Numbered from the stretch's first letter, positions 1-9,802 are shown. The stretch: 64,000 nt of DNA from Lysobacter sp. (GCA_030151365.1 JASLDW010000099.1:1-64000); one strand, 5' to 3'. Made by a program: numbers and translations. The notes: generated by a model not told the origin, from the letters alone.

Positions 1-632
1 AGGAAGGCGGTGATCAGCCAGGTCCAGCAGAAGATCGGCATCTTCAGCAGGTCGACGCCCGGCGCGCGCATGTTGAGCACGGTGGCGATGATGTTGATCG
101 CGCCCATGATCGAGCTGATGCCCATCATGTGCACCGCGAACACGGTGAACGCGACGTTGGCGCCGCCCTGCAGCATCAACGGCGGGTACATCGTCCAGCC
201 GCCGGCCGGGGCGCCGCCCTTCATGAAGAACGTCGACAGCAGCAGGGTAAAGGCGAACGGCATGATCCAGAATGACCAGTTGTTCATGCGCGGCATCGCC
301 ATGTCGGGCGCGCCCACCTGCAGCGGAATCATCCAGTTGGCGAGGCCGACGAAGGCCGGCATGATCGCGCCGAAGATCATCACCAGCGCGTGCATCGTCG
401 TCAGCTGGTTGAAGGTCTCCGGCTTGAAGTACTGCAGGCCAGGCTGCATGAGTTCGGCGCGGATGCCGACCGAGAGCGCGGCGCCGATGATCGCCATCAC
501 GAAGGCGAACAGCAGGTACAGCGTGCCGATGTCCTTGTGGTTGGTGGAGAAGAACCAGCGCTCGACGAACGATTGCTTGTGCCCGTGGTGGGCATCGTCG
601 TGGTGGTCAACGGCGGGATGGGTCGCGGACAT
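1..632 (-). CDS. ctaD: Cytochrome c oxidase subunit I, N-terminal part (runs off the window)
   Basis: Catalytic heme-copper subunit of the aa3-type terminal oxidase in the inner membrane. Only about the first 210 residues are present. The ATG follows a GAGG 8 bases upstream. The peptide begins with a His-rich cytoplasmic head, then reaches the family signature STNHKDIGTLY at the first membrane helix, followed by TMHALVMIFGAIMP and the MPRMNNWSFW stretch typical of COX1. It lies 47 bases downstream of coxB on the same strand, the usual coxB-ctaD order, so the two are probably cotranscribed. The 3' end, with the binuclear-centre ligands, lies outside the window. Identification is secure. Confidence 0.95.
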   Translation of the reverse strand, partial: MSATHPAVDHHDDAHHGHKQSFVERWFFSTNHKDIGTLYLLFAFVMAIIGAALSVGIRAELMQPGLQYFKPETFNQLTTMHALVMIFGAIMPAFVGLANWMIPLQVGAPDMAMPRMNNWSFWIMPFAFTLLLSTFFMKGGAPAGGWTMYPPLMLQGGANVAFTVFAVHMMGISSIMGAINIIATVLNMRAPGVDLLKMPIFCWTWLITAF

Positions 633-679
633 GGGAGGAACCTCGCTGTATCTGTGTCAGGGCGGCGCGCGCGGCGCGC

Positions 680-1507
680 TCAGCCCGCTGCGGCGGCCTT
701 GGCCGCTTTCTGTTCGGCAATCCACGCCTTGTATTCGGCCATCGGCACGGCCCTGACCACGATCGGCATGAAGCCGTGGTCCTTGCCGCAGAGTTCGGCG
801 CACTGGCCGCGATAGATGCCCGGCTGCTCGATGTTGACCCAGGCTTCGTTGACGATGCCGGGGATGGCGTCCTGCTTGAGGCCGAAGGCCGGGACCCACC
901 ATGAGTGGATCACGTCGTCGGCGGTGACCACGAAGCGGATCTTGGTGTTGACCGGCAGCACCAGCGGGTGGTCGACGTCGAGCAGGTAGGTGGGGTCGTT
1001 GAAGGTCCGCGCATCCTTGCCGCTCTGGCGGATGTCGTTGCTCTGCTTCGACAGGCGGCTGGTGATGTCGATGTTCTCGCCGAGGTAGTCGTACTTCCAC
1101 ATCCACTGGTAGCCGGTGACGCGGACCGTCATGTCGGCCTTGCTGGTGTCGTAGACGTAGATCAGGTTGCGGATGGTCGGGATCGTCAGCACCACCAGGA
1201 TGATGATCGGGATGACCGTCCAGATGATCTCGGCCTTGGTGTTGTGGCTGAACTTCGCCGCGACGGCGCCCTTGGACTTCCTGAACGCGAACAGCGCGTA
1301 GAACATCGCGCCGAAGACGATGACGCCGATCACCACGCACATCCACAACCCCCACATATGGGTGTTGTAGGCGTTGTGCGCCATCGGGGTCACGCCCTTG
1401 CCCATGTTGAGCTGCCAGCGCTGCGGGTCGGCCGACTGCGCCCACGCCGCCATCGGCACGCACGCTGCCAGTGCAGCCCCCAATCGCAACAAACGCGTTT
1501 GCATCAT
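680..1507 (-). CDS. coxB: Cytochrome c oxidase subunit II
   Basis: Carries the CuA centre that receives electrons from cytochrome c and passes them to subunit I. The 275-residue protein has a signal peptide (cleavage near AWA-QS), two membrane helices (about 52-74 and 93-114) and a periplasmic cupredoxin domain. The CuA ligands are all visible: H201 in HSWWVPAFG, C236 and C240 in CAELCGKDHGFM, then H244 and M247. The aromatic GYQWMWKYDY stretch for electron entry is present. There is no C-terminal cytochrome c domain, so this is the standard short form. Translation starts at the first of two adjacent ATG codons. It is first in the visible cox cluster and divergent from putA. Confidence 0.96.
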   Translation of the reverse strand: MMQTRLLRLGAALAACVPMAAWAQSADPQRWQLNMGKGVTPMAHNAYNTHMWGLWMCVVIGVIVFGAMFYALFAFRKSKGAVAAKFSHNTKAEIIWTVIPIIILVVLTIPTIRNLIYVYDTSKADMTVRVTGYQWMWKYDYLGENIDITSRLSKQSNDIRQSGKDARTFNDPTYLLDVDHPLVLPVNTKIRFVVTADDVIHSWWVPAFGLKQDAIPGIVNEAWVNIEQPGIYRGQCAELCGKDHGFMPIVVRAVPMAEYKAWIAEQKAAKAAAAG

Positions 1508-1640
1508 TCTTGAACCCCAGGGAACAGGCGTAACCCATCCATGTTAGCGGCCCCGGCCCCGGACCGGCAACCGCGGGGGTCTCAGCGCCATTAGAATGAG
1601 GGCCTTTCCCGGCCACTCCCCCGGCCCCATTTCCAGAGAC

Positions 1641-4600
1641 ATGTCCGAGCTGCTTTCCCCGGAACTCCCGCCCGTGCCGTCGGCACTGCGCGACGCCATC
1701 ACCCATGCCTGGACCCTCGACGAGGCCAGCCATGTCCGCGACCTGATGGCGCAGGCGCGCCAGCCCGACGCCGATCGCGCCGCCATCCAGGCCACCGCCG
1801 CCGACCTGGTGCGCCGGGTCCGGGCCCGCGCCGCCAACCAGGGCGTGGTCGAGGCCTTCATGCGCCAGTACGACCTCGGCAGCGAGGAAGGCGTGCTGAT
1901 GATGTGCGTGGCCGAAGCCCTGCTGCGCATCCCCGACCAGGCCACCGCCGACGCCCTGATCCGCGACAAGCTGGGCGATGCCGACTGGAAGCGCCATCTC
2001 GGCCAGTCCGATTCCTTGCTGGTGAATGCCTCGACCTGGGGCCTGATGCTGACCGGCAAGCTGGTCAACCTCGCCGACGACACCCAGCGCGACGCCTACG
2101 GCGCGCTCAGCCGCATGATCGGCAAGTTCGGCGAGCCGGTGATCCGCAGCGCGGTACGCCAGGCGATGAAGATCATGGGCCACCAGTTCGTGCTCGGTCG
2201 CACCATCGAGGAAGGACTGGAGCGTTCGCGCAAGGGCGACTTCGCCAACTATCGCTATTCCTTCGACATGCTGGGCGAAGCCGCGCTCACCCAGGCCGAT
2301 GCCGACCGTTATTTCGAGGCCTACCGCAAGGCGATCGACGCCATCGGCGCGACCGGCCCGTTCGCGGATGAAATCTCGGCGCAATCGATCTCGGTCAAGG
2401 TCTCGGCCCTGCATCCGCGCTACGAACACGCCAAGCGCGAGCGCGTGCTGGCCGAACTCAGCCCCAGGCTGCTGGCGCTGGCGCAGCAGGCCAAGCGCTA
2501 CAACATCGGCATGACCATCGACGCCGAGGAGACCGACCGCCTCGAGATCTCGCTCGACCTGATCTTCCAGGTGCTGGCCGACGCCTCGCTGGCCGGCTGG
2601 AACGGGTTCGGCATCGTGGTCCAGGCCTACCAGAAGCGCGCGCCGTTCGTGATCGACTACATCGCCGCCAAGGCCCGCGAACTCGGCCGCCGCATCCCGG
2701 TGCGCCTGGTCAAGGGCGCGTACTGGGACGGCGAGATCAAGCGCGCGCAGATGGAAGGCCAGGCCGGCTATCCGCTGTTCACCCGCAAGCAGAACACCGA
2801 CGTCAGCTACCAGGCCAACGCGCGCCGGCTGCTCGATGCCAGCGACGTCATCTACCCGATGTTCGCGACCCACAACGCGCAGACCATCGCCGCCGTGCAC
2901 CAAATGGCGAAGGGTCGCATCTTCGAATTCCAGAAGCTGCACGGCATGGGCGACGATCTCTACGCCGAAGTGATTCCGGCCGATCGCCTCGACGTGCCCT
3001 GCCGCGTCTATGCGCCGATCGGTTCGCACGAAGACCTGTTGCCCTACCTGGTGCGCCGCCTGCTCGAGAACGGCGCCAACTCCAGCTTCGTGAACCGCAT
3101 CACCGACGAATCGATCCCGGTCGAGGACCTGATCCGCGATCCGATCGAAGTCGTCGCCGGCTTCGAATCCATTCCCCATCCGCGCATTCCGCTGCCGCGG
3201 CAGCTCTATCGCGCGCAACACCAGGCACGAGACAACTCCATGGGCTACAACCTCGCCAACGACGACCAGCTGCGCCAGCTCGCCGCACAGATCAACAATG
3301 CGGGCGCCGGCAGCTGGACCGCGGGTCCGCAGGTGCCGGGCGCGGGCACGGGTGGCCCGGTGCAGGATGTCACCAACCCGGCCGATCGCCGCGACGTGGT
3401 CCGCCACCGGCGCGACGACGACGAAGCCATCGTCGAACAGGCACTGAAGAACGCCGTCGCTGCACAGCCGGCGTGGGACGCGACGCCGGTCGATGCGCGC
3501 GCCGCGATTCTCGAAAAGGCCGCCGACCTGATGGAAGCGCGGATGCCGCAGCTGATGGCGATGTGCACCAAGGAAGCCGGCAAGTCGCTGGCCGATGGCG
3601 TCGCCGAAGTACGCGAAGCCGTCGACTTCCTGCGTTACTACGCCCTGCAGGCGCGCGAGCAGTTCACCGTCGAGGCGCTGCCGGGCCCGACCGGCGAAAG
3701 CAACACCCTGCAACTGTCCGGTCGCGGCGTCTTCGTCTGCATCAGCCCGTGGAACTTCCCGCTGGCGATCTTCACCGGCCAGGTCGCCGCCGCGCTCGCG
3801 GCGGGCAACTCGGTGATCGCCAAGCCCGCCGAACAGACCAACCTGATCGGCGATGCAGCGGTGAATATCCTGCACGAAGCCGGCGTGCCCGCGGCGGTGC
3901 TGCAATATCTTCCGGGCGACGGCGCCACCGTCGGCGCCGCCCTGACCCGCGATCCGCGCGTGGCCGGCGTCGCCTTCACCGGTTCCACCGATACCGCGCG
4001 CCTGATCAACCGCGCGCTCGCCACCCGCGATGCCGGTCCGCTCGCCGTGCTGATCGCCGAAACCGGCGGCCAGAACGCGTTGATCGCCGATTCGTCGTCG
4101 CTGCCGGAACAGGTGGTGAAGGATGCGCTGGCGTCGGCGTTCACTTCGGCGGGCCAACGCTGCTCGGCCGCGCGCATCCTGCTGGTGCAGGACGACATCG
4201 CCGACAAAGTGATCGCGATGCTTGCCGGCGCGATGGCGGAATTGAAGGTCGGCGATCCCGGGCTGCTGTCCACCGACGTCGGTCCGGTGATCGATACCGA
4301 TGCCAAGTGCTCGCTGGACGAACACGCCGCGCGCATGCAGCAGGTCGCCAAGCCGATCGCCCGAGCCAAGCTCGAGCCGGGCACCGAACACGGCACCTTC
4401 TTCGCGCCGACCGCATGGGAACTGCAGTCGATCGACCAGCTCACCCGCGAGAACTTCGGTCCGGCGCTGCACGTGGTGCGCTGGAAGGCCGAAGACCTCG
4501 ACAAGGTGGTCGACGCCATCAACGCCACCGGTTTCGGCCTGACCCTCGGCGTGCATTCGCGCATCGACGCGACGATCGATCGCATCGTCAATCGCGCCAA

Positions 4601-4799
4601 GGTCGGCAACATCTACGTCAACCGCAACCAGATCGGCGCGGTGGTCGGCGTGCAGCCGTTCGGCGGCCAGGGACTGTCGGGCACCGGCCCGAAGGCGGGC
4701 GGCCCCCATTACCTGCCGCGCTTCGCCACCGAGAAGACGGTGACCGTCAACACCACGGCATCCGGTGGCAACGCCAGCCTGCTGACCCTGGGCGACTGA
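1641..4799 (+). CDS. putA: Bifunctional proline dehydrogenase / L-glutamate-gamma-semialdehyde dehydrogenase
   Basis: Oxidises proline to glutamate in two steps: FAD-dependent proline dehydrogenase in the N-terminal half (about residues 50-500) and NAD-dependent P5C dehydrogenase in the C-terminal half (about 540-1040). The aldehyde dehydrogenase catalytic residues are visible as Glu807 in AETGG and Cys841 in AGQRCSAAR. At 1052 residues it lacks the N-terminal ribbon-helix-helix DNA-binding domain of E. coli PutA, so it should be a pure enzyme, not an autorepressor. The ATG at MSELLSPELPP was chosen over one 15 codons upstream because it follows an AGAGA-like ribosome site. It ends just before a bidirectional terminator. 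Confidence 0.95.
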   Translation: MSELLSPELPPVPSALRDAITHAWTLDEASHVRDLMAQARQPDADRAAIQATAADLVRRVRARAANQGVVEAFMRQYDLGSEEGVLMMCVAEALLRIPDQATADALIRDKLGDADWKRHLGQSDSLLVNASTWGLMLTGKLVNLADDTQRDAYGALSRMIGKFGEPVIRSAVRQAMKIMGHQFVLGRTIEEGLERSRKGDFANYRYSFDMLGEAALTQADADRYFEAYRKAIDAIGATGPFADEISAQSISVKVSALHPRYEHAKRERVLAELSPRLLALAQQAKRYNIGMTIDAEETDRLEISLDLIFQVLADASLAGWNGFGIVVQAYQKRAPFVIDYIAAKARELGRRIPVRLVKGAYWDGEIKRAQMEGQAGYPLFTRKQNTDVSYQANARRLLDASDVIYPMFATHNAQTIAAVHQMAKGRIFEFQKLHGMGDDLYAEVIPADRLDVPCRVYAPIGSHEDLLPYLVRRLLENGANSSFVNRITDESIPVEDLIRDPIEVVAGFESIPHPRIPLPRQLYRAQHQARDNSMGYNLANDDQLRQLAAQINNAGAGSWTAGPQVPGAGTGGPVQDVTNPADRRDVVRHRRDDDEAIVEQALKNAVAAQPAWDATPVDARAAILEKAADLMEARMPQLMAMCTKEAGKSLADGVAEVREAVDFLRYYALQAREQFTVEALPGPTGESNTLQLSGRGVFVCISPWNFPLAIFTGQVAAALAAGNSVIAKPAEQTNLIGDAAVNILHEAGVPAAVLQYLPGDGATVGAALTRDPRVAGVAFTGSTDTARLINRALATRDAGPLAVLIAETGGQNALIADSSSLPEQVVKDALASAFTSAGQRCSAARILLVQDDIADKVIAMLAGAMAELKVGDPGLLSTDVGPVIDTDAKCSLDEHAARMQQVAKPIARAKLEPGTEHGTFFAPTAWELQSIDQLTRENFGPALHVVRWKAEDLDKVVDAINATGFGLTLGVHSRIDATIDRIVNRAKVGNIYVNRNQIGAVVGVQPFGGQGLSGTGPKAGGPHYLPRFATEKTVTVNTTASGGNASLLTLGD

Positions 4800-4830
4800 T
4801 CGTTCCGATCGCCGTTCGCGCAAAAGAAAA

Positions 4831-4855
4831 AGCCCCGCCGAAGCGGGGCTTTTTT
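4831..4855. terminator. Bidirectional rho-independent terminator between putA and the FadL porin
   Basis: AGCCCCGC-CGAA-GCGGGGCT forms an 8-bp GC-rich stem with a four-base loop. It is followed by a T run on the plus strand and preceded by an A-rich tract that becomes a T run on the minus strand. It lies between two convergent stop codons, so it can serve both genes. Confidence 0.9.
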
Positions 4856-4873
4856 GTGCAGCTGATATCGCGA

Positions 4874-6268
4874 TCAGAACTTGTACGAAGCAGCGATGCC
4901 GAATACGTCGGCGTGGCCCTTGTAGCTGCCCTGCAACGAGTTGTAGCGACCGGCAGCCGCATCGACCGGCAGGTTGACCGTCGGGCTCTTGATCTCGACG
5001 CGGGTGTAGCCGGCATCGACCGAAAACGCCTTGGTCGCGTTCCAGGTGGCGCCGACCGAATACAACGTGCGGTCGTTGTCGGGCAGGCGCGGCGTGCGGT
5101 CGGTGTCGTTGGTCGGGGTCTTGTCGAAACCGACGCCGCCACGCAGGGTGAAGCTGTCGCTGAGCTTGAAGTCGGCGCCCACGGACACGAAGTTCGAAGC
5201 CTTCCAGTTGAAGGCTTCGCTGCTCTTCGGCTGGTAGGGGTTGGAGAAGGTGATGTCGACGCTCTTCAGCGAGCTCCAGTCGGTCCACTGGTATTCGCCG
5301 TACAGGTGGACGCGATCACTCACCTTCCAGTCGGCGCTCAGGGTGTCGGTCGACGGCGTCGACACCGACGCGGACCCCTTGGCGTCGACGAACCCGTTGC
5401 CGAGCACCGCCAGCTGCGCACGCTGCGCGGCCGGCAGCGCCGGGTTGGCGGCCAGCGCGCGGAAGCCCGGCTGCATGCCCTGGAAGGCCGCCGGCGTGGT
5501 GAAGTCGGCGTTGCCGACGATGTGATGGCGGATCGCCGAGCGATGCGCGTAGCCGAGGGTGAGGTTTTCGCTCGGCTTCACTTGCAGGCCGGCGATGAAA
5601 CCGACGGCGTTGTCCTTGCCCTTGAGGGTGCTGTTGCCGTCCGGCGTATTGATCAGGGCCGGATTCACGCCCGCCAGGATGGTGCCGAGCGGAATGTCCT
5701 TGCCGAGCGTGACGTCGATGCGCTCGTACACCAGGCCGATGCCGGCACTCACCATCGGCGAGAACTCGTAGGCGGCCGAGAGCGTCAGGTCGACCGTCTT
5801 CACACTGGAGGTGGTGGCCTGGTAGCGGCCGACCCAACCCTTTTCGTATTCGGTCTTGAGGCCGTACGGCGCATCGAGGCCGACGCCGAGGGCCAGGCCT
5901 TCCAGGTTGCCCTTCATCTTGAAGATGGCCGACATCGCCGGGACCGCCGTCAGGCTGCCCGGATCGCCGCCGTTGCCGCCGGAGATCGGCAGGCCGGTCG
6001 CGTACTTGCCCGAACCGCTGAACTTGGCGGTCAGGTCGATTCCGGCCACGTCGGCCTGGAACAGGCTGCTGCCGGCATTCACCATGGCGGCCGGGTTGTT
6101 GTAGACCGACGAGCCGTCGGTGGCGACGGTCGAACCGGCATAGGCCTTGCCGATGTTCTTGACGCTGTTTTCGCGCAGCTGGAAGCCGGACGCGCCAGCC
6201 TGGCCGGCGGCGACCGCGCCGATCACGGCGATCGCGAGAATCGAAAGACGCTGGGTGTACTTGTGCAT
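4874..6268 (-). CDS. fadL: OmpP1/FadL/TodX-family outer-membrane transport protein
   Basis: Predicted outer-membrane beta-barrel for uptake of long-chain fatty acids or other hydrophobic compounds. The 464-residue protein has a signal peptide ending near GQAGA-SGFQLRE. The mature N-terminus has the FadL-family pattern: GFQLRENSVKNIGKAYAG followed by NPAAM. The chain ends in Phe (ASYKF), as expected for barrel insertion. The ATG at MHKYTQRL was preferred over an upstream in-frame ATG because it has a GGAG 7 bases before it. A strong-looking promoter lies upstream (6358-6386). The exact substrate cannot be read from sequence. Confidence 0.9.
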   Translation of the reverse strand: MHKYTQRLSILAIAVIGAVAAGQAGASGFQLRENSVKNIGKAYAGSTVATDGSSVYNNPAAMVNAGSSLFQADVAGIDLTAKFSGSGKYATGLPISGGNGGDPGSLTAVPAMSAIFKMKGNLEGLALGVGLDAPYGLKTEYEKGWVGRYQATTSSVKTVDLTLSAAYEFSPMVSAGIGLVYERIDVTLGKDIPLGTILAGVNPALINTPDGNSTLKGKDNAVGFIAGLQVKPSENLTLGYAHRSAIRHHIVGNADFTTPAAFQGMQPGFRALAANPALPAAQRAQLAVLGNGFVDAKGSASVSTPSTDTLSADWKVSDRVHLYGEYQWTDWSSLKSVDITFSNPYQPKSSEAFNWKASNFVSVGADFKLSDSFTLRGGVGFDKTPTNDTDRTPRLPDNDRTLYSVGATWNATKAFSVDAGYTRVEIKSPTVNLPVDAAAGRYNSLQGSYKGHADVFGIAASYKF

Positions 6269-6357
6269 GCAAATCTCCGGAAGCATTTCGGGAATCTCGC
6301 CACCGTGGCGGTCATTTCCCATAAGGGCGGTTCGGTACGGCAGGGTATGTGGGCCGG

Positions 6358-6386
6358 ACTATAGCGTGCTTTTAACCGATTGGTAA
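6358..6386 (-). promoter_or_regulatory. Putative sigma-70 promoter of the FadL-type porin gene
   Basis: On the minus strand TTACCA (-35, 4 of 6 consensus) and TATAGT (-10, 5 of 6) are separated by exactly 17 bases. The expected transcript start near 6351 would give a leader of roughly 80 bases before the fadL ATG. Confidence 0.6.
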
Positions 6387-6430
6387 CATGCCGGGCGAGC
6401 CCCCCGTTTCCCCCGCGAGGCGCCTGCCCG

Positions 6431-7123
6431 ATGTTCATTTCCGTCCCCGACCATGCCCACCCGAGCCGGCCCTGGGCCACGCCAGTCCTGGCCTTGGCCA
6501 TGGTCGCGGGCTTCATCGCAGTATGGGCGCCATCGGATGCCGTGACCGGCCGGTTGCTGAACGAATGGGCAACCCTTCCGGCCAATCTTTATTCCGCAGT
6601 GCGGCAAGGACCAGCGGCGCTGATCCACCCGGCATTGCGGTTGCTCACCTCGCAATTCCTCCACGCCAACTGGGCGCACCTGCTCGGCAACCTGGTGTTC
6701 CTGCTGATCTTCGGCATGCCGGCGGAGCGCAAGCTGGGCAGCCTGCGCCTGCTCGTCCTGTTCCTGCTCGGCGGCGCGGTGGCGAACCTGGCGACGGCCG
6801 CCACCATCGACAACCCGACCCGGCTGATCATCGGCGCCAGCGGCTCGGTGTCGGCGGTGATCGGCACCTATCTGGCGCTGTTCCCGCGCGCGCGGCTGGG
6901 CGTGGTGATCCCGCTGGGGCTGTTCCTGGAATTCGTGCGGGCGCCGGCGTCGCTGCTGATCGGCATCTGGGCGCTGCTGCAGGTCGGCTTCGCCTACATC
7001 GGGCCGGCCTTCGGCGAGATCGCCTGGGTCGCCCACCTCGCCGGCTTCGTGTTCGGCCTCGCCTTCGCTTTCCTCGAGCGCGGCGCGGTGGCGCGCCGGC
7101 TGCGCCGCCAAAGCGGTTATTGA
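6431..7123 (+). CDS. Rhomboid-family intramembrane serine protease
   Basis: Membrane-embedded serine protease that cleaves within or next to transmembrane helices of its substrates. The 230-residue protein has about six hydrophobic helices. The family motifs are present: HANWAHLLGNLVFLLIFG in helix 2, the nucleophile Ser137 in GASGSVSA, and the base His202 in WVAHLAGFVFG. The ATG giving MFISVPDH was selected since a GCGAGG precedes it and the upstream in-frame codons overlap the fadL promoter region. Its last 7 bases overlap the convergent ctp gene. The substrate is unknown. Confidence 0.88.
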   Translation: MFISVPDHAHPSRPWATPVLALAMVAGFIAVWAPSDAVTGRLLNEWATLPANLYSAVRQGPAALIHPALRLLTSQFLHANWAHLLGNLVFLLIFGMPAERKLGSLRLLVLFLLGGAVANLATAATIDNPTRLIIGASGSVSAVIGTYLALFPRARLGVVIPLGLFLEFVRAPASLLIGIWALLQVGFAYIGPAFGEIAWVAHLAGFVFGLAFAFLERGAVARRLRRQSGY

Positions 7124-8475
7124 GCCTTGTGCTTCGTCGCGGGCGCGGGCGCGCTCGACACGGTGGCGCCGGCCATGCGCTTGAGTTCCGCCAATGCCGC
7201 GTTCAGCGGCGCCTGTCCGTCCAGCACTTCGCCGCCGGTGTCGTCTCCGCCATCGGTTTCGTCGTCGCCACGCAGGTGGCCCGGCAATGCCGATTCGCGA
7301 TAGTCGCCCGCCGATGCCTGCTTGCCGTCGGCGCGCACGATCACGTCGGGCTTGATGCCGACGCCCTGGATCGATTTGCCGCTCGGCGTGTAGTAGCGCG
7401 CGGTGGTCAGCTTGACGGCATCGCCGTTGTCGAGCGGCAACAGGCTCTGCACCGAGCCCTTGCCGAAGGTGCGGCTGCCGACGATGCGGGCGCGCTTGAG
7501 ATCCTTGAGCGCGCCGGCCAGCACTTCGGACGCACTGGCGGAACCGGCATCGACCAGCACCACGATCGGCGCGCCGTCGAGCAGGTCGCCCGGCGCGGCG
7601 GTGTAGACGGTGTCGCCTTCCTTCTGGCGGCCACGGGTGCTGACGATCGTCCCGGAATTGACGACGTCGTCGGCCATCTGCACCGCGGCGTTGAGCAGGC
7701 CGCCGGGATTGCTGCGCAGGTCGATGACCAATCCGCGCAACTTGCCGCCGGATTGCTGCTTGAGCTTGGCGATCGCCTGCTCGAACTCGACCGCGGTGTT
7801 GGCCTGGAAGCCGCTGACGCGCACCGTGCCGAAGCCCGGCTCGAGCATCTTCGCCTCGACGCTGGGCACGACGATTTTCGCGCGCACGACCTTGACGTCG
7901 AAGGCCTTGGCGACGCCCTTGCGGCGGATGGTCAGGCGCACCGGCGTGCCCGCCTTGCCGCGCAACTGGCGATTGCCGTTGTCGCGATCGACCGGCTTGC
8001 CGTCGATGGCGGTGATGATGTCGCCCGACTTCAACCCGGCCTTCAGCGCCGGCGAACCGTCCATGGGCGCGATGATCTTCAACGTCGCATTGGGTTGTTG
8101 CTGGACCTGGATGCCCAGTCCTTCGTACTGGCCTTCGGCGTCCTCGTCGAAGCGTTCGGCATCGTCATGGTCGAAATAGACGCTGTGCGGATCGAGGTCG
8201 AGCAGCAGGCCGCGCACCGCCGAATGCATCAACTGGGCATCGGTCTTCGGTTCGACATAGGCGTTCTTCACCGCCTCGTAGGTGGTGACGAAACGGCGGA
8301 TCTCGCCAAGCGGGACGGCCTTGCTCTCGCTGGTCGCGGCGGATGGATCGTCGCTGGCGCTGATCTCCTTGCCCGCCTTCTTGTCCTGCGCGGAATCCTG
8401 CGTCGACGGCGCGGTTTGCGCGGCGAGCGGCAACGCGACGAAGGCGAGAACGATCGAGGGGATGATGCGACGCAT
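7117..8475 (-). CDS. ctpA: C-terminal-processing S41 peptidase with PDZ domain
   Basis: Periplasmic serine protease that trims C-termini of exported or envelope proteins, often peptidoglycan hydrolases. The 452-residue protein has a signal peptide (to about ALPLAAQ), a PDZ domain (about 115-190, GLGIQVQ start) and the S41 core. The catalytic dyad is visible as Ser314 in GSASASE and Lys339 in TFGKGSVQ, with 25 residues between them as in Prc. The C-terminal tail is acidic and then Lys/Ala-rich. It is the last gene of a gpmI-envC-ctp set, 43 bases after envC, which suggests a link to EnvC-controlled cell-wall hydrolysis. Its stop overlaps the rhomboid gene. Confidence 0.92.
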   Translation of the reverse strand: MRRIIPSIVLAFVALPLAAQTAPSTQDSAQDKKAGKEISASDDPSAATSESKAVPLGEIRRFVTTYEAVKNAYVEPKTDAQLMHSAVRGLLLDLDPHSVYFDHDDAERFDEDAEGQYEGLGIQVQQQPNATLKIIAPMDGSPALKAGLKSGDIITAIDGKPVDRDNGNRQLRGKAGTPVRLTIRRKGVAKAFDVKVVRAKIVVPSVEAKMLEPGFGTVRVSGFQANTAVEFEQAIAKLKQQSGGKLRGLVIDLRSNPGGLLNAAVQMADDVVNSGTIVSTRGRQKEGDTVYTAAPGDLLDGAPIVVLVDAGSASASEVLAGALKDLKRARIVGSRTFGKGSVQSLLPLDNGDAVKLTTARYYTPSGKSIQGVGIKPDVIVRADGKQASAGDYRESALPGHLRGDDETDGGDDTGGEVLDGQAPLNAALAELKRMAGATVSSAPAPATKHKAQ

Positions 8476-8518
8476 GCGCGAACTCCGTGCGAACCTGGCG
8501 AATGGAACAGCGGCTAGG

Positions 8519-9802
8519 CTAGCGTTTCTGCAGCCATGCCGAAGGATTCACCGGACTGCCATTCCGGCGCAATTCAAAATACACCGCGGGACGTGACAGC
8601 CCCCCCGAGGTGCCCACGCTGGCGACGGCGTCGCCGCGATGCACGGTCGCGCCGACGTCGCGCAACAGCGCGTCGTTGTGGGCATACAGGCTCATGTAGC
8701 CGTTGCCGTGGTCGACGATGCTGATCAGGCCGTAGCCGTTCATCCATTCCGCGAACACCACGCGGCCGTCGGCGACCGCGCGTACCGGCGTACCGGCCGC
8801 CGCGGCGATCAGCAGGCCCGAACTCGAGCCGCCATCGGGAAGCTCGCCGCCGAACCCGGCCAGCAACGTGCCCGACACCGGCCAGCCGAGTCCGCCGACC
8901 TGGATCATCGGGCCATGCACCACCTGCTTCGGCGGCTCGCGCTTGGGCGGCGGAGGTGGCGGCAGACCCTTCGCACGCGCGGCGTCCTCGGCCCGCGCCT
9001 GTTCCCTGGCGATCCGCGCCGCTTCTTCCGCCGCGGCCTTGCGCGCGCGTTCGGCAGCGAGCTGGCGCTCGCGGGCTGCGCGCGCCGCTTCCGCGCGCAG
9101 GTTGGCGAGCAATCCTTCCAGCTGTTTCGCGTTCTGGCCGAGTTGCTGTTCGCGCTCGACATGCTGCTGGTACTGCACGTCGAGTTGCGCGAGCAGCGCA
9201 CTGCGCGCCTTGCGGTCTTGCTCCAGCTGGAGCAGTTGCGCCTGCTGCTTCTGCCGCGACGCCTGCAATTCGCCCTGGCGCCGCCGGATGTCCTCGCGGG
9301 TCTGCTTCAGCGCGGCGAGATCGGCGTTGATCGCATGGATGCGCGCGCTGCGGTCGCGCTGCAGGTAGGCGTAATAGGTGAGCGCGCGCTGGCCTTCGGC
9401 GACACGATCCTGCGACAGGAAGACCTTCAGCGGCGCGTTGTCGCCGGCGAGATAGGCCTGGCGCACCAATCCGGCGAGCGCCTTCTGCTGCAACTGGAGA
9501 TGTGTTTCCAGTTCGACCCGCTTCGTTTCCAGCGCATCGAGCGCGCCCTGTTGCGAACGGATGTCGGCATCGGCCTTGGCCACCGCGCGCGACGTGTCTC
9601 CCACCTTCTGTTGCGCGGCCTTGAGATCTGCGCTGGCGTCGACGCGTTCGCCGCCGATTTCCTTGCGCTCGCTGCTGACCTGGCGGATTTCCTTGCGCAC
9701 TTCCTTGAGCTTGCGCTCGGTCGCGCGCTGCGACTGCTGCGCCGACGCGAGTGCCGCCGTCGCCAGCAACAGGGTCGCGATGGCGAGGCGTGTGCGACTC
9801 AT
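8519..9802 (-). CDS. envC: EnvC-like murein hydrolase activator (degenerate M23/LytM domain)
   Basis: Periplasmic activator of amidases for septal peptidoglycan splitting, by analogy with E. coli EnvC. The 427-residue protein has a signal peptide (to ASAQQ), a long Gln/Arg/Glu-rich coiled coil (about 20-285), a Pro-rich hinge with seven prolines interrupted by one Lys, and a C-terminal LytM domain (about 300-427). In active M23 enzymes the first metal ligands lie in HxGxD. Here that stretch reads SSSGLLIAAAAGTPV, and the terminal HLHFE is AVYFE, so zinc cannot be bound normally and the domain should regulate, not cut. It starts in a 4-base ATGA overlap with gpmI. Confidence 0.9.
   Translation of the reverse strand: MSRTRLAIATLLLATAALASAQQSQRATERKLKEVRKEIRQVSSERKEIGGERVDASADLKAAQQKVGDTSRAVAKADADIRSQQGALDALETKRVELETHLQLQQKALAGLVRQAYLAGDNAPLKVFLSQDRVAEGQRALTYYAYLQRDRSARIHAINADLAALKQTREDIRRRQGELQASRQKQQAQLLQLEQDRKARSALLAQLDVQYQQHVEREQQLGQNAKQLEGLLANLRAEAARAARERQLAAERARKAAAEEAARIAREQARAEDAARAKGLPPPPPPKREPPKQVVHGPMIQVGGLGWPVSGTLLAGFGGELPDGGSSSGLLIAAAAGTPVRAVADGRVVFAEWMNGYGLISIVDHGNGYMSLYAHNDALLRDVGATVHRGDAVASVGTSGGLSRPAVYFELRRNGSPVNPSAWLQKR

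Noticed and set aside
657..5288. Open frame of 1543 codons on the minus strand across coxB and putA
   Set aside because: It is antisense to well supported genes, is Arg/His/Gly/Asp-rich like a GC3-driven shadow frame, and has no domain. The real products are read in other frames.
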